DNA of 64,000 nt from Marinobacter alexandrii (GCF_005871205.1 NZ_SWKM01000015.1:124001-188000); one strand, 5' to 3'. Counted from the stretch's first letter, positions 42,163 through 52,037 are shown. Notes: generated from the letters alone by a model not told the origin. Made by a program: numbers and translations.

Positions 42163-43711
42163 GGCCAGACTCATAACGGGCGTCTAACTGAGTCTCAGCC
42201 TGTTTTCTCAAATCAGGCAACAGATGTTGCAAGAGCTTTTCACCATCACATTGTTCACAGCTAACTCCCGCAACCAGTAACGAGGCATCCGTTCTTTTAT
42301 TAAGAATACCGGGAATTTGTGCAAGTTTGGCTTTCAACTCATCGCTTTCCCAACGCCCCTCAACATAGTAACCATAGGCAACGTGTATTCGGTCGCCAGT
42401 CCAGCGATATTTCAGCTCTATACCTGGCAGCGTTAGACCGTTTCCAGCGTCAATCTCGAAGGTCTTTTCGGGGAATAGCATACTACTGTCATACAACCTA
42501 TTGTTATAATTGACTAATTCACCACCAGGCCTTTGAAACTCATACACATAAAGTCCCGTTAAGAGCTTTATTTGCTCTTCACCGAATACCTTTTCTTTGG
42601 CCGTCAACTCGTAAACATCGACACGATAACGATCGGGCCTTTCAATAATGGGCTTCCAGCTTTGGAGTGAATTTTGAAACAGAGGCAACCAGCTTCCATC
42701 GTCAACTACCGATGCGAGTGGTGAATTTTTTTGACCAGATACAGTGTCTTGCTCAGGGAAAGATGCCGACCATCCGGCAACTGAAAACAACAGGATCGGT
42801 AAGAACACGACACCCAAAATCGATAGCCAGCCCGGCGCCTGACTCCGGTCATCAACAAAAGTGGTCTGAACCCGGCCCGTAAAGACCTCCCGGTTCTCGA
42901 GCTTCAGGGCAATAAAAAAAAGTGGCACGAGTGTGGCCGTGAATACCCACCACCCAAAATAATCATGCTGATTAATTAAAGGTGAGCTCATATTAGATTC
43001 GTAACCAATATAGATTATGACAAAAACACGCACCCAGTTCGCAACCAGAGCCAATAAGGTGCCGGCCACAATCAGATAACACCTGCTGCGGACAGTCTTG
43101 TAATTCAATTCGCCGTACAAGGTTGTTAACGTCAACCCAACCAATAGGTAGCGCAGCCCCGAGCAACCGTGTGCGATCTCGAACGCGCCGACCCCCGGGA
43201 AATAGACAACCACTCCTTCAACAAAAAACTCGATATCCAGCCGTGACAAAAAGAACTGGTTGACCTCTACGGTAATAAGCTGAAGCGGCCAAGACAGGTA
43301 GTCCCAAACAGGAATAGCGAATGCGAGCAAGCCGATGGGAAGTAGAAATGCGGTGGTTTGCCGCCACCCCCAAACAAGAAGCAGAGTTCCCACAACCAAA
43401 GGTAAAATAGCTAGCTGCTGCAATGCCTCAATCAACAACACAGCACCGGCCAGGTAAACCACCGCCGCTAACAATAACGGTAAAAGCCAAAATGAAAAGA
43501 GACCGATGCTAGGTGGCCCCCTGAGCCACTTGCGCACAACCAAAACAATGCTGGCTGCCAGAATTAAAAAACCATGAGAATACGACTGATCTAATATAAG
43601 CCAACGTGAGCCAAGCACTTCAAGTGTCGGCCACAGGCCGACAATGAGCAGCGCGACAGCGGCAAGGGGAACCAGCCAGGTTCTAGCAGGAGGTCTAGAA
43701 TAAGTTTCCAT
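42158..43711 (-). CDS. xrtA: Exosortase A (XrtA) with fused EpsI domain
   Basis: A 517-residue multi-pass membrane protease/transpeptidase that cleaves PEP-CTERM sorting signals. Eight or more hydrophobic helices fill residues 10-300. The catalytic triad is present: Cys183 in EIAHGCSGLRY, Arg228 in ANWVRVF and His249 in NQHDYFGWW. Residues about 305-517 form the EpsI (DUF3485) domain, which in other species is a separate protein (YGYYVEGRWESDELKAKLAQ). The ATG at 43,711 or the GTG at 43,717 may start it. The GNAT gene upstream overlaps or abuts this start. Its substrates, with PEP-CTERM tails, are not found in this window. Confidence 0.93.
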   Translation of the reverse strand: METYSRPPARTWLVPLAAVALLIVGLWPTLEVLGSRWLILDQSYSHGFLILAASIVLVVRKWLRGPPSIGLFSFWLLPLLLAAVVYLAGAVLLIEALQQLAILPLVVGTLLLVWGWRQTTAFLLPIGLLAFAIPVWDYLSWPLQLITVEVNQFFLSRLDIEFFVEGVVVYFPGVGAFEIAHGCSGLRYLLVGLTLTTLYGELNYKTVRSRCYLIVAGTLLALVANWVRVFVIIYIGYESNMSSPLINQHDYFGWWVFTATLVPLFFIALKLENREVFTGRVQTTFVDDRSQAPGWLSILGVVFLPILLFSVAGWSASFPEQDTVSGQKNSPLASVVDDGSWLPLFQNSLQSWKPIIERPDRYRVDVYELTAKEKVFGEEQIKLLTGLYVYEFQRPGGELVNYNNRLYDSSMLFPEKTFEIDAGNGLTLPGIELKYRWTGDRIHVAYGYYVEGRWESDELKAKLAQIPGILNKRTDASLLVAGVSCEQCDGEKLLQHLLPDLRKQAETQLDARYESGR

Positions 43712-43713
43712 GT

Positions 43714-44721
43714 TCACCAGTCTGGGTGCTTCAGCAAATAAAGTAGCTTCAATAATGTGCCACGCACAATCATCACCGAGACGAGCGGGGTGATATCAGT
43801 TGCCAGTCTTTTTTTATAATTGTCATTTTTGCCTCCACCAGCCAACAGGTCAAAAAGCCTCACCCCGGGATCAAGAAAGGCTTCCTCAATACAGTAGCCC
43901 AAATGAAGGCTCCCGATTGAAAGTTTTTTATGGAAGGACTCCAGATAACCTGACTGCAAATTGTATACGGTTCCTTTAAATTCAACATTATACAGAACGG
44001 AGATTGCACTCTGATCACAAGAGAGCAAAGAGAGCTGGGGCACTCCTCCTTCTTTTTCAATATCTGCCAGAAACTGCTTGTGGAAAGCTAGACTCAAGCG
44101 GCCAAAGCATGGAGTTCCCCAGCGGTCTCGGTGAAAATCATTCAACAGTTGGAAAAAGGTGTCGCATTCATTTGGCCAAAGGTTCCGACGGCTTATTTCT
44201 CCGCATGACTGGAGCACTTTACGACGGTTGAACAGTCTGAGGCGAGTGTTGTAACCGAGTTTTCCAAGGTAGGTGTGGAAGTCGCCTAATGCAGAAATGC
44301 CGTAAGCATCATCAGAGTGGACCACGCGGAATAACCAACGTTTACTCTTACAGAGTCGCTTGATCTCATTTAAGTCCGGTGAATGATCAACAATATCGCG
44401 GAAAACTGCTTCGTTCCATGGAAGGGATTGGACAAATTCAAATTCACTGTCAGTAAGCCACTCAGACCTCAACTGGTTGTATTCTGTTCTTGGCGTTGAG
44501 ATTCGGCGGTAGTTCGTACCAACGAACTGTAGGCAACGGATTGGCAGCACACCTCGAAATCGATAGTTATCAAGGTACAGTCCTGAACCGCCACTTCCCC
44601 CCGGAATGACAGAACTGAATCCAGCGGTAGTTCCCCAAGTATTCCACCAGGCGCCCAACCAAGCATCGGTCTGAAATAGGCTCAATGCACTTACCTTCCT
44701 TGTAAGGGAGTGACCCACCAT
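43714..44721 (-). CDS. GNAT/FemAB-like acyltransferase of the exosortase locus
   Basis: A 335-residue protein with a GNAT-like (Acetyltransf_6, CelD/BcsL type) C-terminal domain. It is recognised by LNDFHRDRWGTPCFGRLSLAFHKQF (about 193-217, a segment typical of this family), YNVEFKGTVYNLQSGYLESF, and FDLLAGGGKNDNYKKRLAT near the end. Members of this group are common in exosortase and exopolysaccharide clusters, where an acetyl or aminoacyl transfer to sugar is suspected. It is directly upstream of xrtA with the stop and start touching, hence one operon. The region upstream carries the divergent promoters for this gene and the 1500-residue protein. Substrate unknown. Confidence 0.75.
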   Translation of the reverse strand: MVGHSLTRKVSALSLFQTDAWLGAWWNTWGTTAGFSSVIPGGSGGSGLYLDNYRFRGVLPIRCLQFVGTNYRRISTPRTEYNQLRSEWLTDSEFEFVQSLPWNEAVFRDIVDHSPDLNEIKRLCKSKRWLFRVVHSDDAYGISALGDFHTYLGKLGYNTRLRLFNRRKVLQSCGEISRRNLWPNECDTFFQLLNDFHRDRWGTPCFGRLSLAFHKQFLADIEKEGGVPQLSLLSCDQSAISVLYNVEFKGTVYNLQSGYLESFHKKLSIGSLHLGYCIEEAFLDPGVRLFDLLAGGGKNDNYKKRLATDITPLVSVMIVRGTLLKLLYLLKHPDW

Positions 44722-44808
44722 ATCCCTGTCAATATATCTTACAAGTCTAGCTTAAGGGTCTACTTTTTTTCAGGTTATCACATTGTTATCACGGTTTAAG
44801 TCATCGCT

Positions 44809-44824
44809 TGGCATCAATGATGCT
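44809..44824 (+). promoter_or_regulatory. Candidate sigma-54 (-24/-12) promoter of the giant exported protein
   Basis: The sequence TGGCATCAATGATGCT has GG (44,810-44,811) and GC (44,822-44,823) exactly ten bases apart, the invariant spacing of sigma-54 promoters. It differs from the full consensus at two flanking positions. It faces the 1500-residue gene, whose ATG is about 50 bases downstream. PrsR, a sigma-54 activator, is encoded nearby. The match was made by eye. Confidence 0.45.
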
Positions 44825-44873
44825 GATTTTTCAGCTAATTACACATTAATGGCCCCACCGGAGGCATTTCAGA

Positions 44874-47800
44874 ATGAACTGCTTTATGCCACGCCTGACC
44901 AAAATGAACTCATTGCTGGCTATCTTATTCTCATGCCTTCTCTTTTCGTTCCATGTATCGGCACTTGCAGCGCCGACAGTCTTGGTCAGTGAATTTCCGG
45001 ATCGCTCGGCCCCATCTGCTCTGAATGGAGCTGAGCTGAATGGCACGCGATATATTTTCATTGGGTCTGATACTGGCGTTAAGCGGGTGGACTTTTATCT
45101 CAACAATACCCCGCCTTCGACCGCATACAGCGTTGAGAGAGTAGAGCCCTTCGATTTCAATGGCACAGAGGCAAACCGAACAGCCAAGCCTTACGACACA
45201 GCCTCTATTCAGGATGGCCAGCACAGTATTTATGCCGATATATATTATGAGAATGGAACCAAAGAGCTTTTGTCGACTATTTTTACAGTCAACAACTCTG
45301 CCCCAGTGTTCGAGTTTGATCAGGCCGAGGCTTTCTTCACAATGCAAGAAGGGAGCACTAGCCCTGAATCAAAAGTTGTCGCGCTTAATACCACCAATGC
45401 GAGTGCAGCTGATTTCTTTTTATCCGACAATGCCAACTGGCTCAGCCTCTCACCAACTTCAGGCACTACACCTGCATCCATCACGCTAACCGCAGACCCG
45501 TCTGGCCTGGCGCCAGGCAACTATTCAGCGTTGGTGGAGGCGACTGGATCGGGCTTGGGAAGCAGTTCCCTATTGGTCCACCTGGAAATACTTCCTGTTC
45601 AGGTCTCCAATTATTCTTTAATGGTCAGTGCTTCTCCTGACCGATCTTTAGCCAGCGCGCTCCAGGGATCAACGGTGTCGGGTGATATTCACGTATTCGT
45701 ACCGGCACAGCCCGAGATGAACCGGGTACAGTTTTATATTGATAATCCGCAAACATCAGGCACACCAAATCAAACCGAAAATGTTGCGCCCTATGACATG
45801 GCCGGCACGTCCGGAAACGATCTGGCCAATCCGTTTGATACCACTCAACTTCCCGATGGAAATCATACCGTGACGGCTGTGGTCCGATTGGACGATGGAA
45901 GCCTTCACGAAGTTACGGAATTTTTCGACGTCGCAAATCAAGTGACCACTCTTGATTTCAGCACCGACGCGCTGGCAGGTTCACGCCATGTTGATAATCC
46001 GGACCCAATTGTTTCGAGCATTAACTTGACTGACAGTGATCAGTCCGGCGCGCCCTTTACTCTTTCAACGAATGAGGCTTGGCTGACCGCCACAGCAGAT
46101 TCGGGCGCTACTCCCTCTACTATTACCGTGACAGCCGATCCCGCCGGACTTCCAGCAGGTACTTTTGTCGCTACATTGACGGCATCTGCGAGCGGCTACG
46201 AATCTGCGGCGTTGACGTACACGCTTTCAATCACAGATGGTGCAGCGGGTCTTCTGGTTGCGCCTGAATCCTTGAGTTTTTCGGGAGAACCTTCAGCGCC
46301 GGTCGCCAGCCAAACCTTGACGGTAAGCCATTCGGATGGGCTTTCGCACGATTTCACAGTCAGCACCAACGAACTTTGGCTCTCAGCATCGCCAGCCAAT
46401 AGTTCAACTCCTGACGACATTTCAGTTGCTGTGGACACAACGGGTTTGGCATCAGGTAACTACAGCGCCACCCTGACTCTATCGTCGCCTGGCAACGATC
46501 CCGTGAACGTACCTGTAACTCTTACCATTGCCAGCAGCGACAAATGCGCCCCCGTCGATTGCAGCGACGTACGGATCAACCTTCCCTACCAGCTCAGTTT
46601 CACTGAGAGCCAGGGCTACTACATGGATAAGAACGGCTGGGGGACAGGCTTTACTTGGGTGGACCAACCCACGGCAGGAACCGGCTACATCCAAAACAAC
46701 CTGGAAATGTTTTTCCTGCAGGGCTATTTAGAACTTACTACCACCTCCGGGTTAAATATCGAGGGGGTGAATTCGCTGGATAACGCTCTGGCAGTCGGTT
46801 TTGCGGCACCAAACCAGATCACCCGGATTACAACCCAGGTACTCGACATACCCCAGGGAACTGGAAAGTATGAGCAAGCTGGCCTGTGGTTCGGAAACGA
46901 CGAAGACAATTATCTGAAGCTTGTCGCCGCCTCAACACCGCAGGGAACCGTACTTCATTATTTGCTTGAAGTCGGCGGCGCCAAGGTTGTTGAGAAAAAC
47001 GTTGCTGTTGCCGGACTCGTTGGTTCAGATGCGAAACTAGGGATCATCGTTAACCCCTATTCCCGCAGCGTGGAACTGAACTACAGCCTGAACGGAGGCT
47101 CCACCTATAAGCTGGATACCCTGTTTCCGCCGGATGAGTTCTTCAGCTTCGACGCCGCCGGAATTGACCCTGAAATCGGCACCCGAAGCTTTACCGGCAT
47201 CTTTGCCACCCACCGTCATGCGTCGGCACCAATGACCTACCGCTTCAATGAGTTTACCCTGCAGGAAGGCGAAACACCGCTAACACCGAATTCGGGTGTT
47301 GATTTCATCAAGAAACAATATGGTGTCAGCTTCCCTACCTCTATGGTTTGGGGGCCGGACGACCGGCTCTATGTAACCCAACTGTTCGGCACCATCCGGG
47401 CTCTGACCTTTGACGAGAACCTCAACGTTGTCGATGACCAGACCATTGAAGCACTCACAAACAACATCGGACCCCGGCTTACCCTGGGTATCACTGTCGC
47501 GCCCTATTCGACTGCCCAGAATATTGAACTCTGGCTGGCTCACTCCAGCCCCTCAATTGATAACGGCGAACCCAATTCAGGCATGGTTACCCGTATTGGC
47601 GGCGCCAACTTCACTGACGTTGAGCATGTTATCACTGGTCTGCCCCGTGCCATCGCCAACCATTCCATCAACTCCCTCCACTTCGGACCAGAAGATAACA
47701 GGCTGTACATTGCCGTGGGCGGCAATACCGGAGCAGGAGCTCCAAACGAATCCAATTCTGAGTTTGGCCAGATGGAAGAGCAGCCATTGAGTGCCGCAAT

Positions 47801-49376
47801 AGTTGTTGCTGACGTATTTGCCGCAGGGTTTGACGGCACCTGCTCCAACGAAGCTGACATCTTTGGGCCTCCACCTTGTGATGTAATCACCTACGCGACT
47901 GGTCTGCGAAACAGTTACGACTTTGTTTTCCATAGCAACGGAAACATGTATGCCACCGACAATGGCCTGGGCGTTACAGGAACCTACCCACCCAGCCCTG
48001 AGCCGGCCTGCCTGGGGCTGGCCAGCACTGCAAGCTACCTGGATGGTGGGCACAATCCCGGGGCACAGCCCGATCTACTGCTTTTGGTCAAACAAGGCAA
48101 GTACTATGGACATCCGAATCCACACCGCGATGAATGCGTCTTCAAGGACGGTTCCTACCAAGGTGTTGCCCCGCTACTCAACTATGAGGAGCCCATCTAC
48201 AACCTTGGCGAGCACAAATCTGCAAACGCTATCATCGAGTACGACGGCGCGCAGGGTTGCATTGGCGAGTACCTTAACGGACAACTGTTGATTACAAATT
48301 ATTCGGTAGGCGATGACATTTTCCGGGTCAAGTTGGACGAAACTGGCTCTCTTGGTGTTGATGGCGCCCCGCTGGTTACCGGATTCAATGATCCATTACC
48401 GATGACCCAGTCTCCTTCCGGTGACCTGTTTGTGGGCGAATTTGGTGGCGGTAATCTGACGTCATTGCGGCCGGTAAGCCTCGGCTGCTGGGAAGCAAAA
48501 GAGCCCGCACCATTTGCCGTTCTGGATGCTTCCGGAACAGCAGTGGATGGAAAATTCTACGCGGTTGGTGGCAAGAATAGCAGTGGTCACCTGAGCACAT
48601 TACTGATCTACGATCCTGCAACCACCAGCTGGAGCCAGGGTGCGAGTATGCCCGGCGCCGCCGTTGAAAATGCAGCTGTGGCGTCCATAGGTGGCAAGCT
48701 TTACGTGTTCGGGGGCTCTACCGCACCATTCTCTGGTGCCGTTTCAAACGCTGCTGTTTATGATCCGGCCAGCAATAGCTGGGCTCAATTAGCCAATATG
48801 CCAACCCCCCGAGGCGGAGCAACGGCTCAGGTAATTAATGGAGTTATTTACCTGATCGGCGGTATGAACGACCAGGGAGCTTCGTTGAACGTGGTTGAAG
48901 TGTACAACCCAGCCACAAACACTTGGCAATCGGCGCCGCCGCTAACGTACGTTCGTGACAATCCTGGCTCAGCAGTACTTGACGGCAAAATATATGTGTT
49001 CGGAGGACGGCACCGGGAAGCCAATGGAACCACTATTCAGGGCGCTATGAAGACCGTTGAAATGTTTGATCCCGCAACCAGTACCTGGACAGAGATGACC
49101 CCAATGCCCACTGGTCGGCGCGCCATGAGCGTTGGCATTATTGGCGGCAAAGCCCAGGTTGCCGGTGGCGAACTGAACGGGAATACAACGTCTGGGGTCT
49201 TCGAACAAAATGAAGAATACGATCCGGCTACAAACACTTGGCGCCCGCTGACCAATGTGCCAACCCCGAAACATGGCGCAGCGGCTGCGACCATCAACGA
49301 TACGCTCTACATCATGGGTGGAGGCATAGTTTCCGGCTCTTCCTACACAAGTTCGATGGAGGCCATGAAGTACTAG
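44874..49376 (+). CDS. Giant exported mosaic protein: BACON-like repeats, LamG-like domain, sugar-dehydrogenase-type propeller and Kelch propeller
   Basis: A 1500-residue protein with a signal peptide (SLLAILFSCLLFSFHVSALA, cleavage near 33). Residues 42-555 alternate two Ig-like modules in an A-B-A-B-B order. The B module resembles BACON domains (SPTSGTTPASITLTADPSGL at 192; related copies near 401 and 500). Residues 565-795 form a LamG/DUF1349-like beta sandwich. Residues 805-1205 match the glucose/sorbosone dehydrogenase beta-propeller (SMVWGPDDRLYVTQLFG). Residues 1210-1500 contain six Kelch repeats, each with a central GG (VGGKNS, FGGSTA, IGGMND, FGGRHR, AGGELN, MGGGIV). No PEP-CTERM or LPXTG tail was found. 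GGAGG lies nine bases before the ATG. A sigma-54 promoter candidate lies upstream. Role unknown; carbohydrate binding or modification at the surface is inferred. Confidence 0.85.
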   Translation: MNCFMPRLTKMNSLLAILFSCLLFSFHVSALAAPTVLVSEFPDRSAPSALNGAELNGTRYIFIGSDTGVKRVDFYLNNTPPSTAYSVERVEPFDFNGTEANRTAKPYDTASIQDGQHSIYADIYYENGTKELLSTIFTVNNSAPVFEFDQAEAFFTMQEGSTSPESKVVALNTTNASAADFFLSDNANWLSLSPTSGTTPASITLTADPSGLAPGNYSALVEATGSGLGSSSLLVHLEILPVQVSNYSLMVSASPDRSLASALQGSTVSGDIHVFVPAQPEMNRVQFYIDNPQTSGTPNQTENVAPYDMAGTSGNDLANPFDTTQLPDGNHTVTAVVRLDDGSLHEVTEFFDVANQVTTLDFSTDALAGSRHVDNPDPIVSSINLTDSDQSGAPFTLSTNEAWLTATADSGATPSTITVTADPAGLPAGTFVATLTASASGYESAALTYTLSITDGAAGLLVAPESLSFSGEPSAPVASQTLTVSHSDGLSHDFTVSTNELWLSASPANSSTPDDISVAVDTTGLASGNYSATLTLSSPGNDPVNVPVTLTIASSDKCAPVDCSDVRINLPYQLSFTESQGYYMDKNGWGTGFTWVDQPTAGTGYIQNNLEMFFLQGYLELTTTSGLNIEGVNSLDNALAVGFAAPNQITRITTQVLDIPQGTGKYEQAGLWFGNDEDNYLKLVAASTPQGTVLHYLLEVGGAKVVEKNVAVAGLVGSDAKLGIIVNPYSRSVELNYSLNGGSTYKLDTLFPPDEFFSFDAAGIDPEIGTRSFTGIFATHRHASAPMTYRFNEFTLQEGETPLTPNSGVDFIKKQYGVSFPTSMVWGPDDRLYVTQLFGTIRALTFDENLNVVDDQTIEALTNNIGPRLTLGITVAPYSTAQNIELWLAHSSPSIDNGEPNSGMVTRIGGANFTDVEHVITGLPRAIANHSINSLHFGPEDNRLYIAVGGNTGAGAPNESNSEFGQMEEQPLSAAIVVADVFAAGFDGTCSNEADIFGPPPCDVITYATGLRNSYDFVFHSNGNMYATDNGLGVTGTYPPSPEPACLGLASTASYLDGGHNPGAQPDLLLLVKQGKYYGHPNPHRDECVFKDGSYQGVAPLLNYEEPIYNLGEHKSANAIIEYDGAQGCIGEYLNGQLLITNYSVGDDIFRVKLDETGSLGVDGAPLVTGFNDPLPMTQSPSGDLFVGEFGGGNLTSLRPVSLGCWEAKEPAPFAVLDASGTAVDGKFYAVGGKNSSGHLSTLLIYDPATTSWSQGASMPGAAVENAAVASIGGKLYVFGGSTAPFSGAVSNAAVYDPASNSWAQLANMPTPRGGATAQVINGVIYLIGGMNDQGASLNVVEVYNPATNTWQSAPPLTYVRDNPGSAVLDGKIYVFGGRHREANGTTIQGAMKTVEMFDPATSTWTEMTPMPTGRRAMSVGIIGGKAQVAGGELNGNTTSGVFEQNEEYDPATNTWRPLTNVPTPKHGAAAATINDTLYIMGGGIVSGSSYTSSMEAMKY

Positions 49377-49399
49377 TTGCAAAGTTGATCCGGGAAAAC

Positions 49400-49429
49400 C
49401 TGGGCAGCCCGCTATATGCAGCTGCCCAG
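49400..49429 (+). terminator. Hairpin after the giant exported protein gene
   Basis: A nine-base-pair stem (49,400-49,408 with 49,421-49,429) with a 12-base loop, followed by a T-rich but interrupted stretch (TTCATTTATT), lies just past the stop codon. It is a probable weak terminator. Confidence 0.55.
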
Positions 49430-49534
49430 CTTCATTTATTCCGCATCATTGGTATTTTCCTTGTCTAACTAACTACAAAATACATAGGCTATACTGGTTA
49501 GCGACTGTATATGTTTGCTATGGCAAGGACGCGT

Positions 49535-50512
49535 ATGCTCAAAGCCTCTATTATCATTCCTGTATTCAATGCGGCGAGCTACATTGAAGAAACCCTTCGC
49601 TCAATTTTTGCTCAGTCTTTTACAGACTACGAAATTGTTATTGTGGATGATGGCTCCACGGACGGTACCTCTGAAATAATCAGCACCTTTGCTGACCCCC
49701 GCATCCTCTATCTCTATCAAACGAATAGTGGACGACCTGCAGTTCCCCGAAACAGGGCAATTCGTGAATCGTCGGGCGATATCATTTTTATCTTTGATTC
49801 GGACGACATCATGCTGCCCGACAAGCTTGGGAAGACTGTTGAGTTACTTACTCTCGCCCCCTCTGCAGGACTTGCCTTCACTGGTTTCGCCTGCATTGAT
49901 GAATCTGGCAAGATCATTAATCCTAACTTTCTGGCACCATACCACACCCTCAGTAACTTGCCAAAAACCCAAATCTCAGACAGTGGCTTCCTGATTAAAA
50001 GCCATGCCGCTCTCAAGGGACTAGCTTCTGCAAACTATTTGGGCACTTCAGGAGTCGCCATACGCCGTGAAGTATTTGATACTGTCGGCTTCTTCGACGA
50101 GCAGGTTCGGAATTCCGATGATTTTCTAATGTGGCAGGCTATAGCCAGTCAGTACGATTTTGCTTACACACCGGAGCTCTATCATCACTACCGGGTTCGT
50201 TCGGGCAGTATTTCTCTACGCAGGATTGAGGAGCGTGCCCCTGGACTGATCGCCTGTGTAGAAAAAATGAAGCGTTACCATGCTCACGACGCCGATTCGA
50301 TTCGTTTGCTTGACGAAAAAATTCGTCGATATCACTTCGAAGCAGGTTACTCCCATTTTTCACAATACCAGCTGAGAGACGCCCGTCGCTCGTTTCTGCA
50401 GGCATTGAAAAAGAGATTGGATCGTCAAACCTTGCGCTACCTGGCACTCACAATGTTACCAGCGTCGGTTTTGAGCAAACTCAAACACCTTAAAACCCTC
50501 GCTAGCAACTAA
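49535..50512 (+). CDS. GT2-family glycosyltransferase
   Basis: A 325-residue GT-A fold glycosyltransferase. It starts ASIIIPVFNAASYIEETLRS, has DDGSTDGT near residue 39 and DSDD near 91 (metal and nucleotide-sugar site), and VRNSDDFLMW near 197 in the acceptor region. It is probably a cytoplasmic enzyme adding one sugar to the lipid-linked repeat unit. The ATG at 49,535 is preferred, as AAGGA sits five bases upstream; the longer frame has no ribosome site. The flippase GTG follows one base after its stop, so the two are coupled. Donor and acceptor unknown. Confidence 0.88.
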   Translation: MLKASIIIPVFNAASYIEETLRSIFAQSFTDYEIVIVDDGSTDGTSEIISTFADPRILYLYQTNSGRPAVPRNRAIRESSGDIIFIFDSDDIMLPDKLGKTVELLTLAPSAGLAFTGFACIDESGKIINPNFLAPYHTLSNLPKTQISDSGFLIKSHAALKGLASANYLGTSGVAIRREVFDTVGFFDEQVRNSDDFLMWQAIASQYDFAYTPELYHHYRVRSGSISLRRIEERAPGLIACVEKMKRYHAHDADSIRLLDEKIRRYHFEAGYSHFSQYQLRDARRSFLQALKKRLDRQTLRYLALTMLPASVLSKLKHLKTLASN

Positions 50513-50513
50513 C

Positions 50514-52037
50514 GTGTCTACAGCTATCGCTCTTCTGAAAGGCTCAGTGACCCGGGTATCACAGACTTTCGTTAGCATTGTAGTGGCATTTTTCATGATG
50601 CCGTTTCTGATCCACGAACTCGGGGATTACTGGTACGGGATCTGGACAGTAGTGGGGAGCCTCGCTGCGGCCTACCACCTCTTTGACATGGGGATGGCAA
50701 GCGCAGTTACCCGATACGTTAGCCGCTCATTTGGGCTCAAAGACGATCATCAGGCGAACGTCACCATTAATACCGCCCTCGCGATCTATTCCGTAATCGC
50801 ATTGGTGATTGTGTTCGTGAGCATCGGGGCCAGCTTTGCAGCCCGGGCATTCGTTGATGAAGCTGCAAGCAAAGACGTGATGCAAGTGCTCGTGCTAATC
50901 ATAGGCGTGTCCGTTGCGCTCGAATTCCCTTTCAATGCCCTTGCTGGCGTAGCGAGTGCCAAGCTCAGGTTTCACCAAGTAGCTCTCACTCGTATTTGCA
51001 CGACACTGATCGGTGCTGCATTTACCTGGTGGTTTATCGCGGAGGGGTATGGAGTCGTTGCCTTGGCCGTCATAACATTCTGTACCGCAAGAATTTCCAA
51101 CCTTCTGTACTTTTTAATCTGCCGGGGTGCATTTCCCGCTCTCAGGTTTTCGCGACACCTGGTTTCCCGCGAGAACGGCAAAGAGTTGTTCCAGTACAGC
51201 GCGTGGTCGTTTGTTATTGCCATCGCCTACCAAATGCGCAACAACGTTGACAACTTTGTTGTTGCAGGCTTTCTTTCCGCGGCAAGCGTAACCCCGTACG
51301 CTGTTGGTCTTCGACTGGTGGATTATCTGGCCCAGTTCTTGAGCCAGGCAACCAATATGTTCGTGCCGATCTTCACCGGCTACCACGCCCGAGAAGATAA
51401 AACCGAGCTGTATGCAAAACTCCAATTCATCACTCGCCTTAACCTCGTGCTTGCCCTGATCGCAAGCGGAGGCCTGATTATCTTTGGTGAAGCGTTCATT
51501 GCCCGATGGATGGGGCCCAATTATAGCGAGGCCTATTGGGTGATGGTGATACTGCTCGTGGGAAGGATGATTGGCTTTGCAAATCATCCTCTCAACTCTG
51601 CTATGTATGCAGCTAACAAGCACCACATCGTTGCGAAAATTGACGTTATTGAGGTGACGCTGAACCTGGGTTTAAGTCTCGTGTTAGTGCAATACCTCGG
51701 ACTCATCGGTGTTGCGCTAGGTACTATGATCCCGCTTCTGATGTTGCGACTTTTTGTACTGCCCTACTTTGCCTGCCGAGCCATCGAGATGCCGGTTCGG
51801 GATTACTACCAGTGCATGCTCCGGCCGCTTATTTTCATCTGTATCCCCATAGCCGGCACGCACTACCTGATCACAACTCGGAACATCCAAATCGAAAGCT
51901 ATGCAGACATTTTGCTAAACGCGTCCATCATGGCATTAGTCGCGGGCGCCAGTGGACTAAAATTCGGATTCTCAACTTCAGAAAAACACGAACTTCGTAA
52001 AATAGTTCCCGGCCGTTACCTCAAAGCTCTTTTATAG
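50514..52037 (+). CDS. Polysaccharide flippase (Wzx/MATE-like family)
   Basis: A 507-residue membrane protein with about 12-14 helices, of the oligosaccharide flippase family. It begins MSTAIALLKGSVTRVSQTFV, and hydrophobic segments include FVSIVVAFFMMPFLI, AIYSVIALVIVFVSIGAS and LNLGLSLVLVQYLGLIGVALG. It is expected to flip the lipid-linked repeat unit to the periplasm. The start is GTG, one base after the preceding glycosyltransferase stop; no strong ribosome site is visible, so it probably relies on coupling. Polymerisation would be done by the Wzy/ligase-type protein at 53,140. Confidence 0.88.
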   Translation: MSTAIALLKGSVTRVSQTFVSIVVAFFMMPFLIHELGDYWYGIWTVVGSLAAAYHLFDMGMASAVTRYVSRSFGLKDDHQANVTINTALAIYSVIALVIVFVSIGASFAARAFVDEAASKDVMQVLVLIIGVSVALEFPFNALAGVASAKLRFHQVALTRICTTLIGAAFTWWFIAEGYGVVALAVITFCTARISNLLYFLICRGAFPALRFSRHLVSRENGKELFQYSAWSFVIAIAYQMRNNVDNFVVAGFLSAASVTPYAVGLRLVDYLAQFLSQATNMFVPIFTGYHAREDKTELYAKLQFITRLNLVLALIASGGLIIFGEAFIARWMGPNYSEAYWVMVILLVGRMIGFANHPLNSAMYAANKHHIVAKIDVIEVTLNLGLSLVLVQYLGLIGVALGTMIPLLMLRLFVLPYFACRAIEMPVRDYYQCMLRPLIFICIPIAGTHYLITTRNIQIESYADILLNASIMALVAGASGLKFGFSTSEKHELRKIVPGRYLKALL

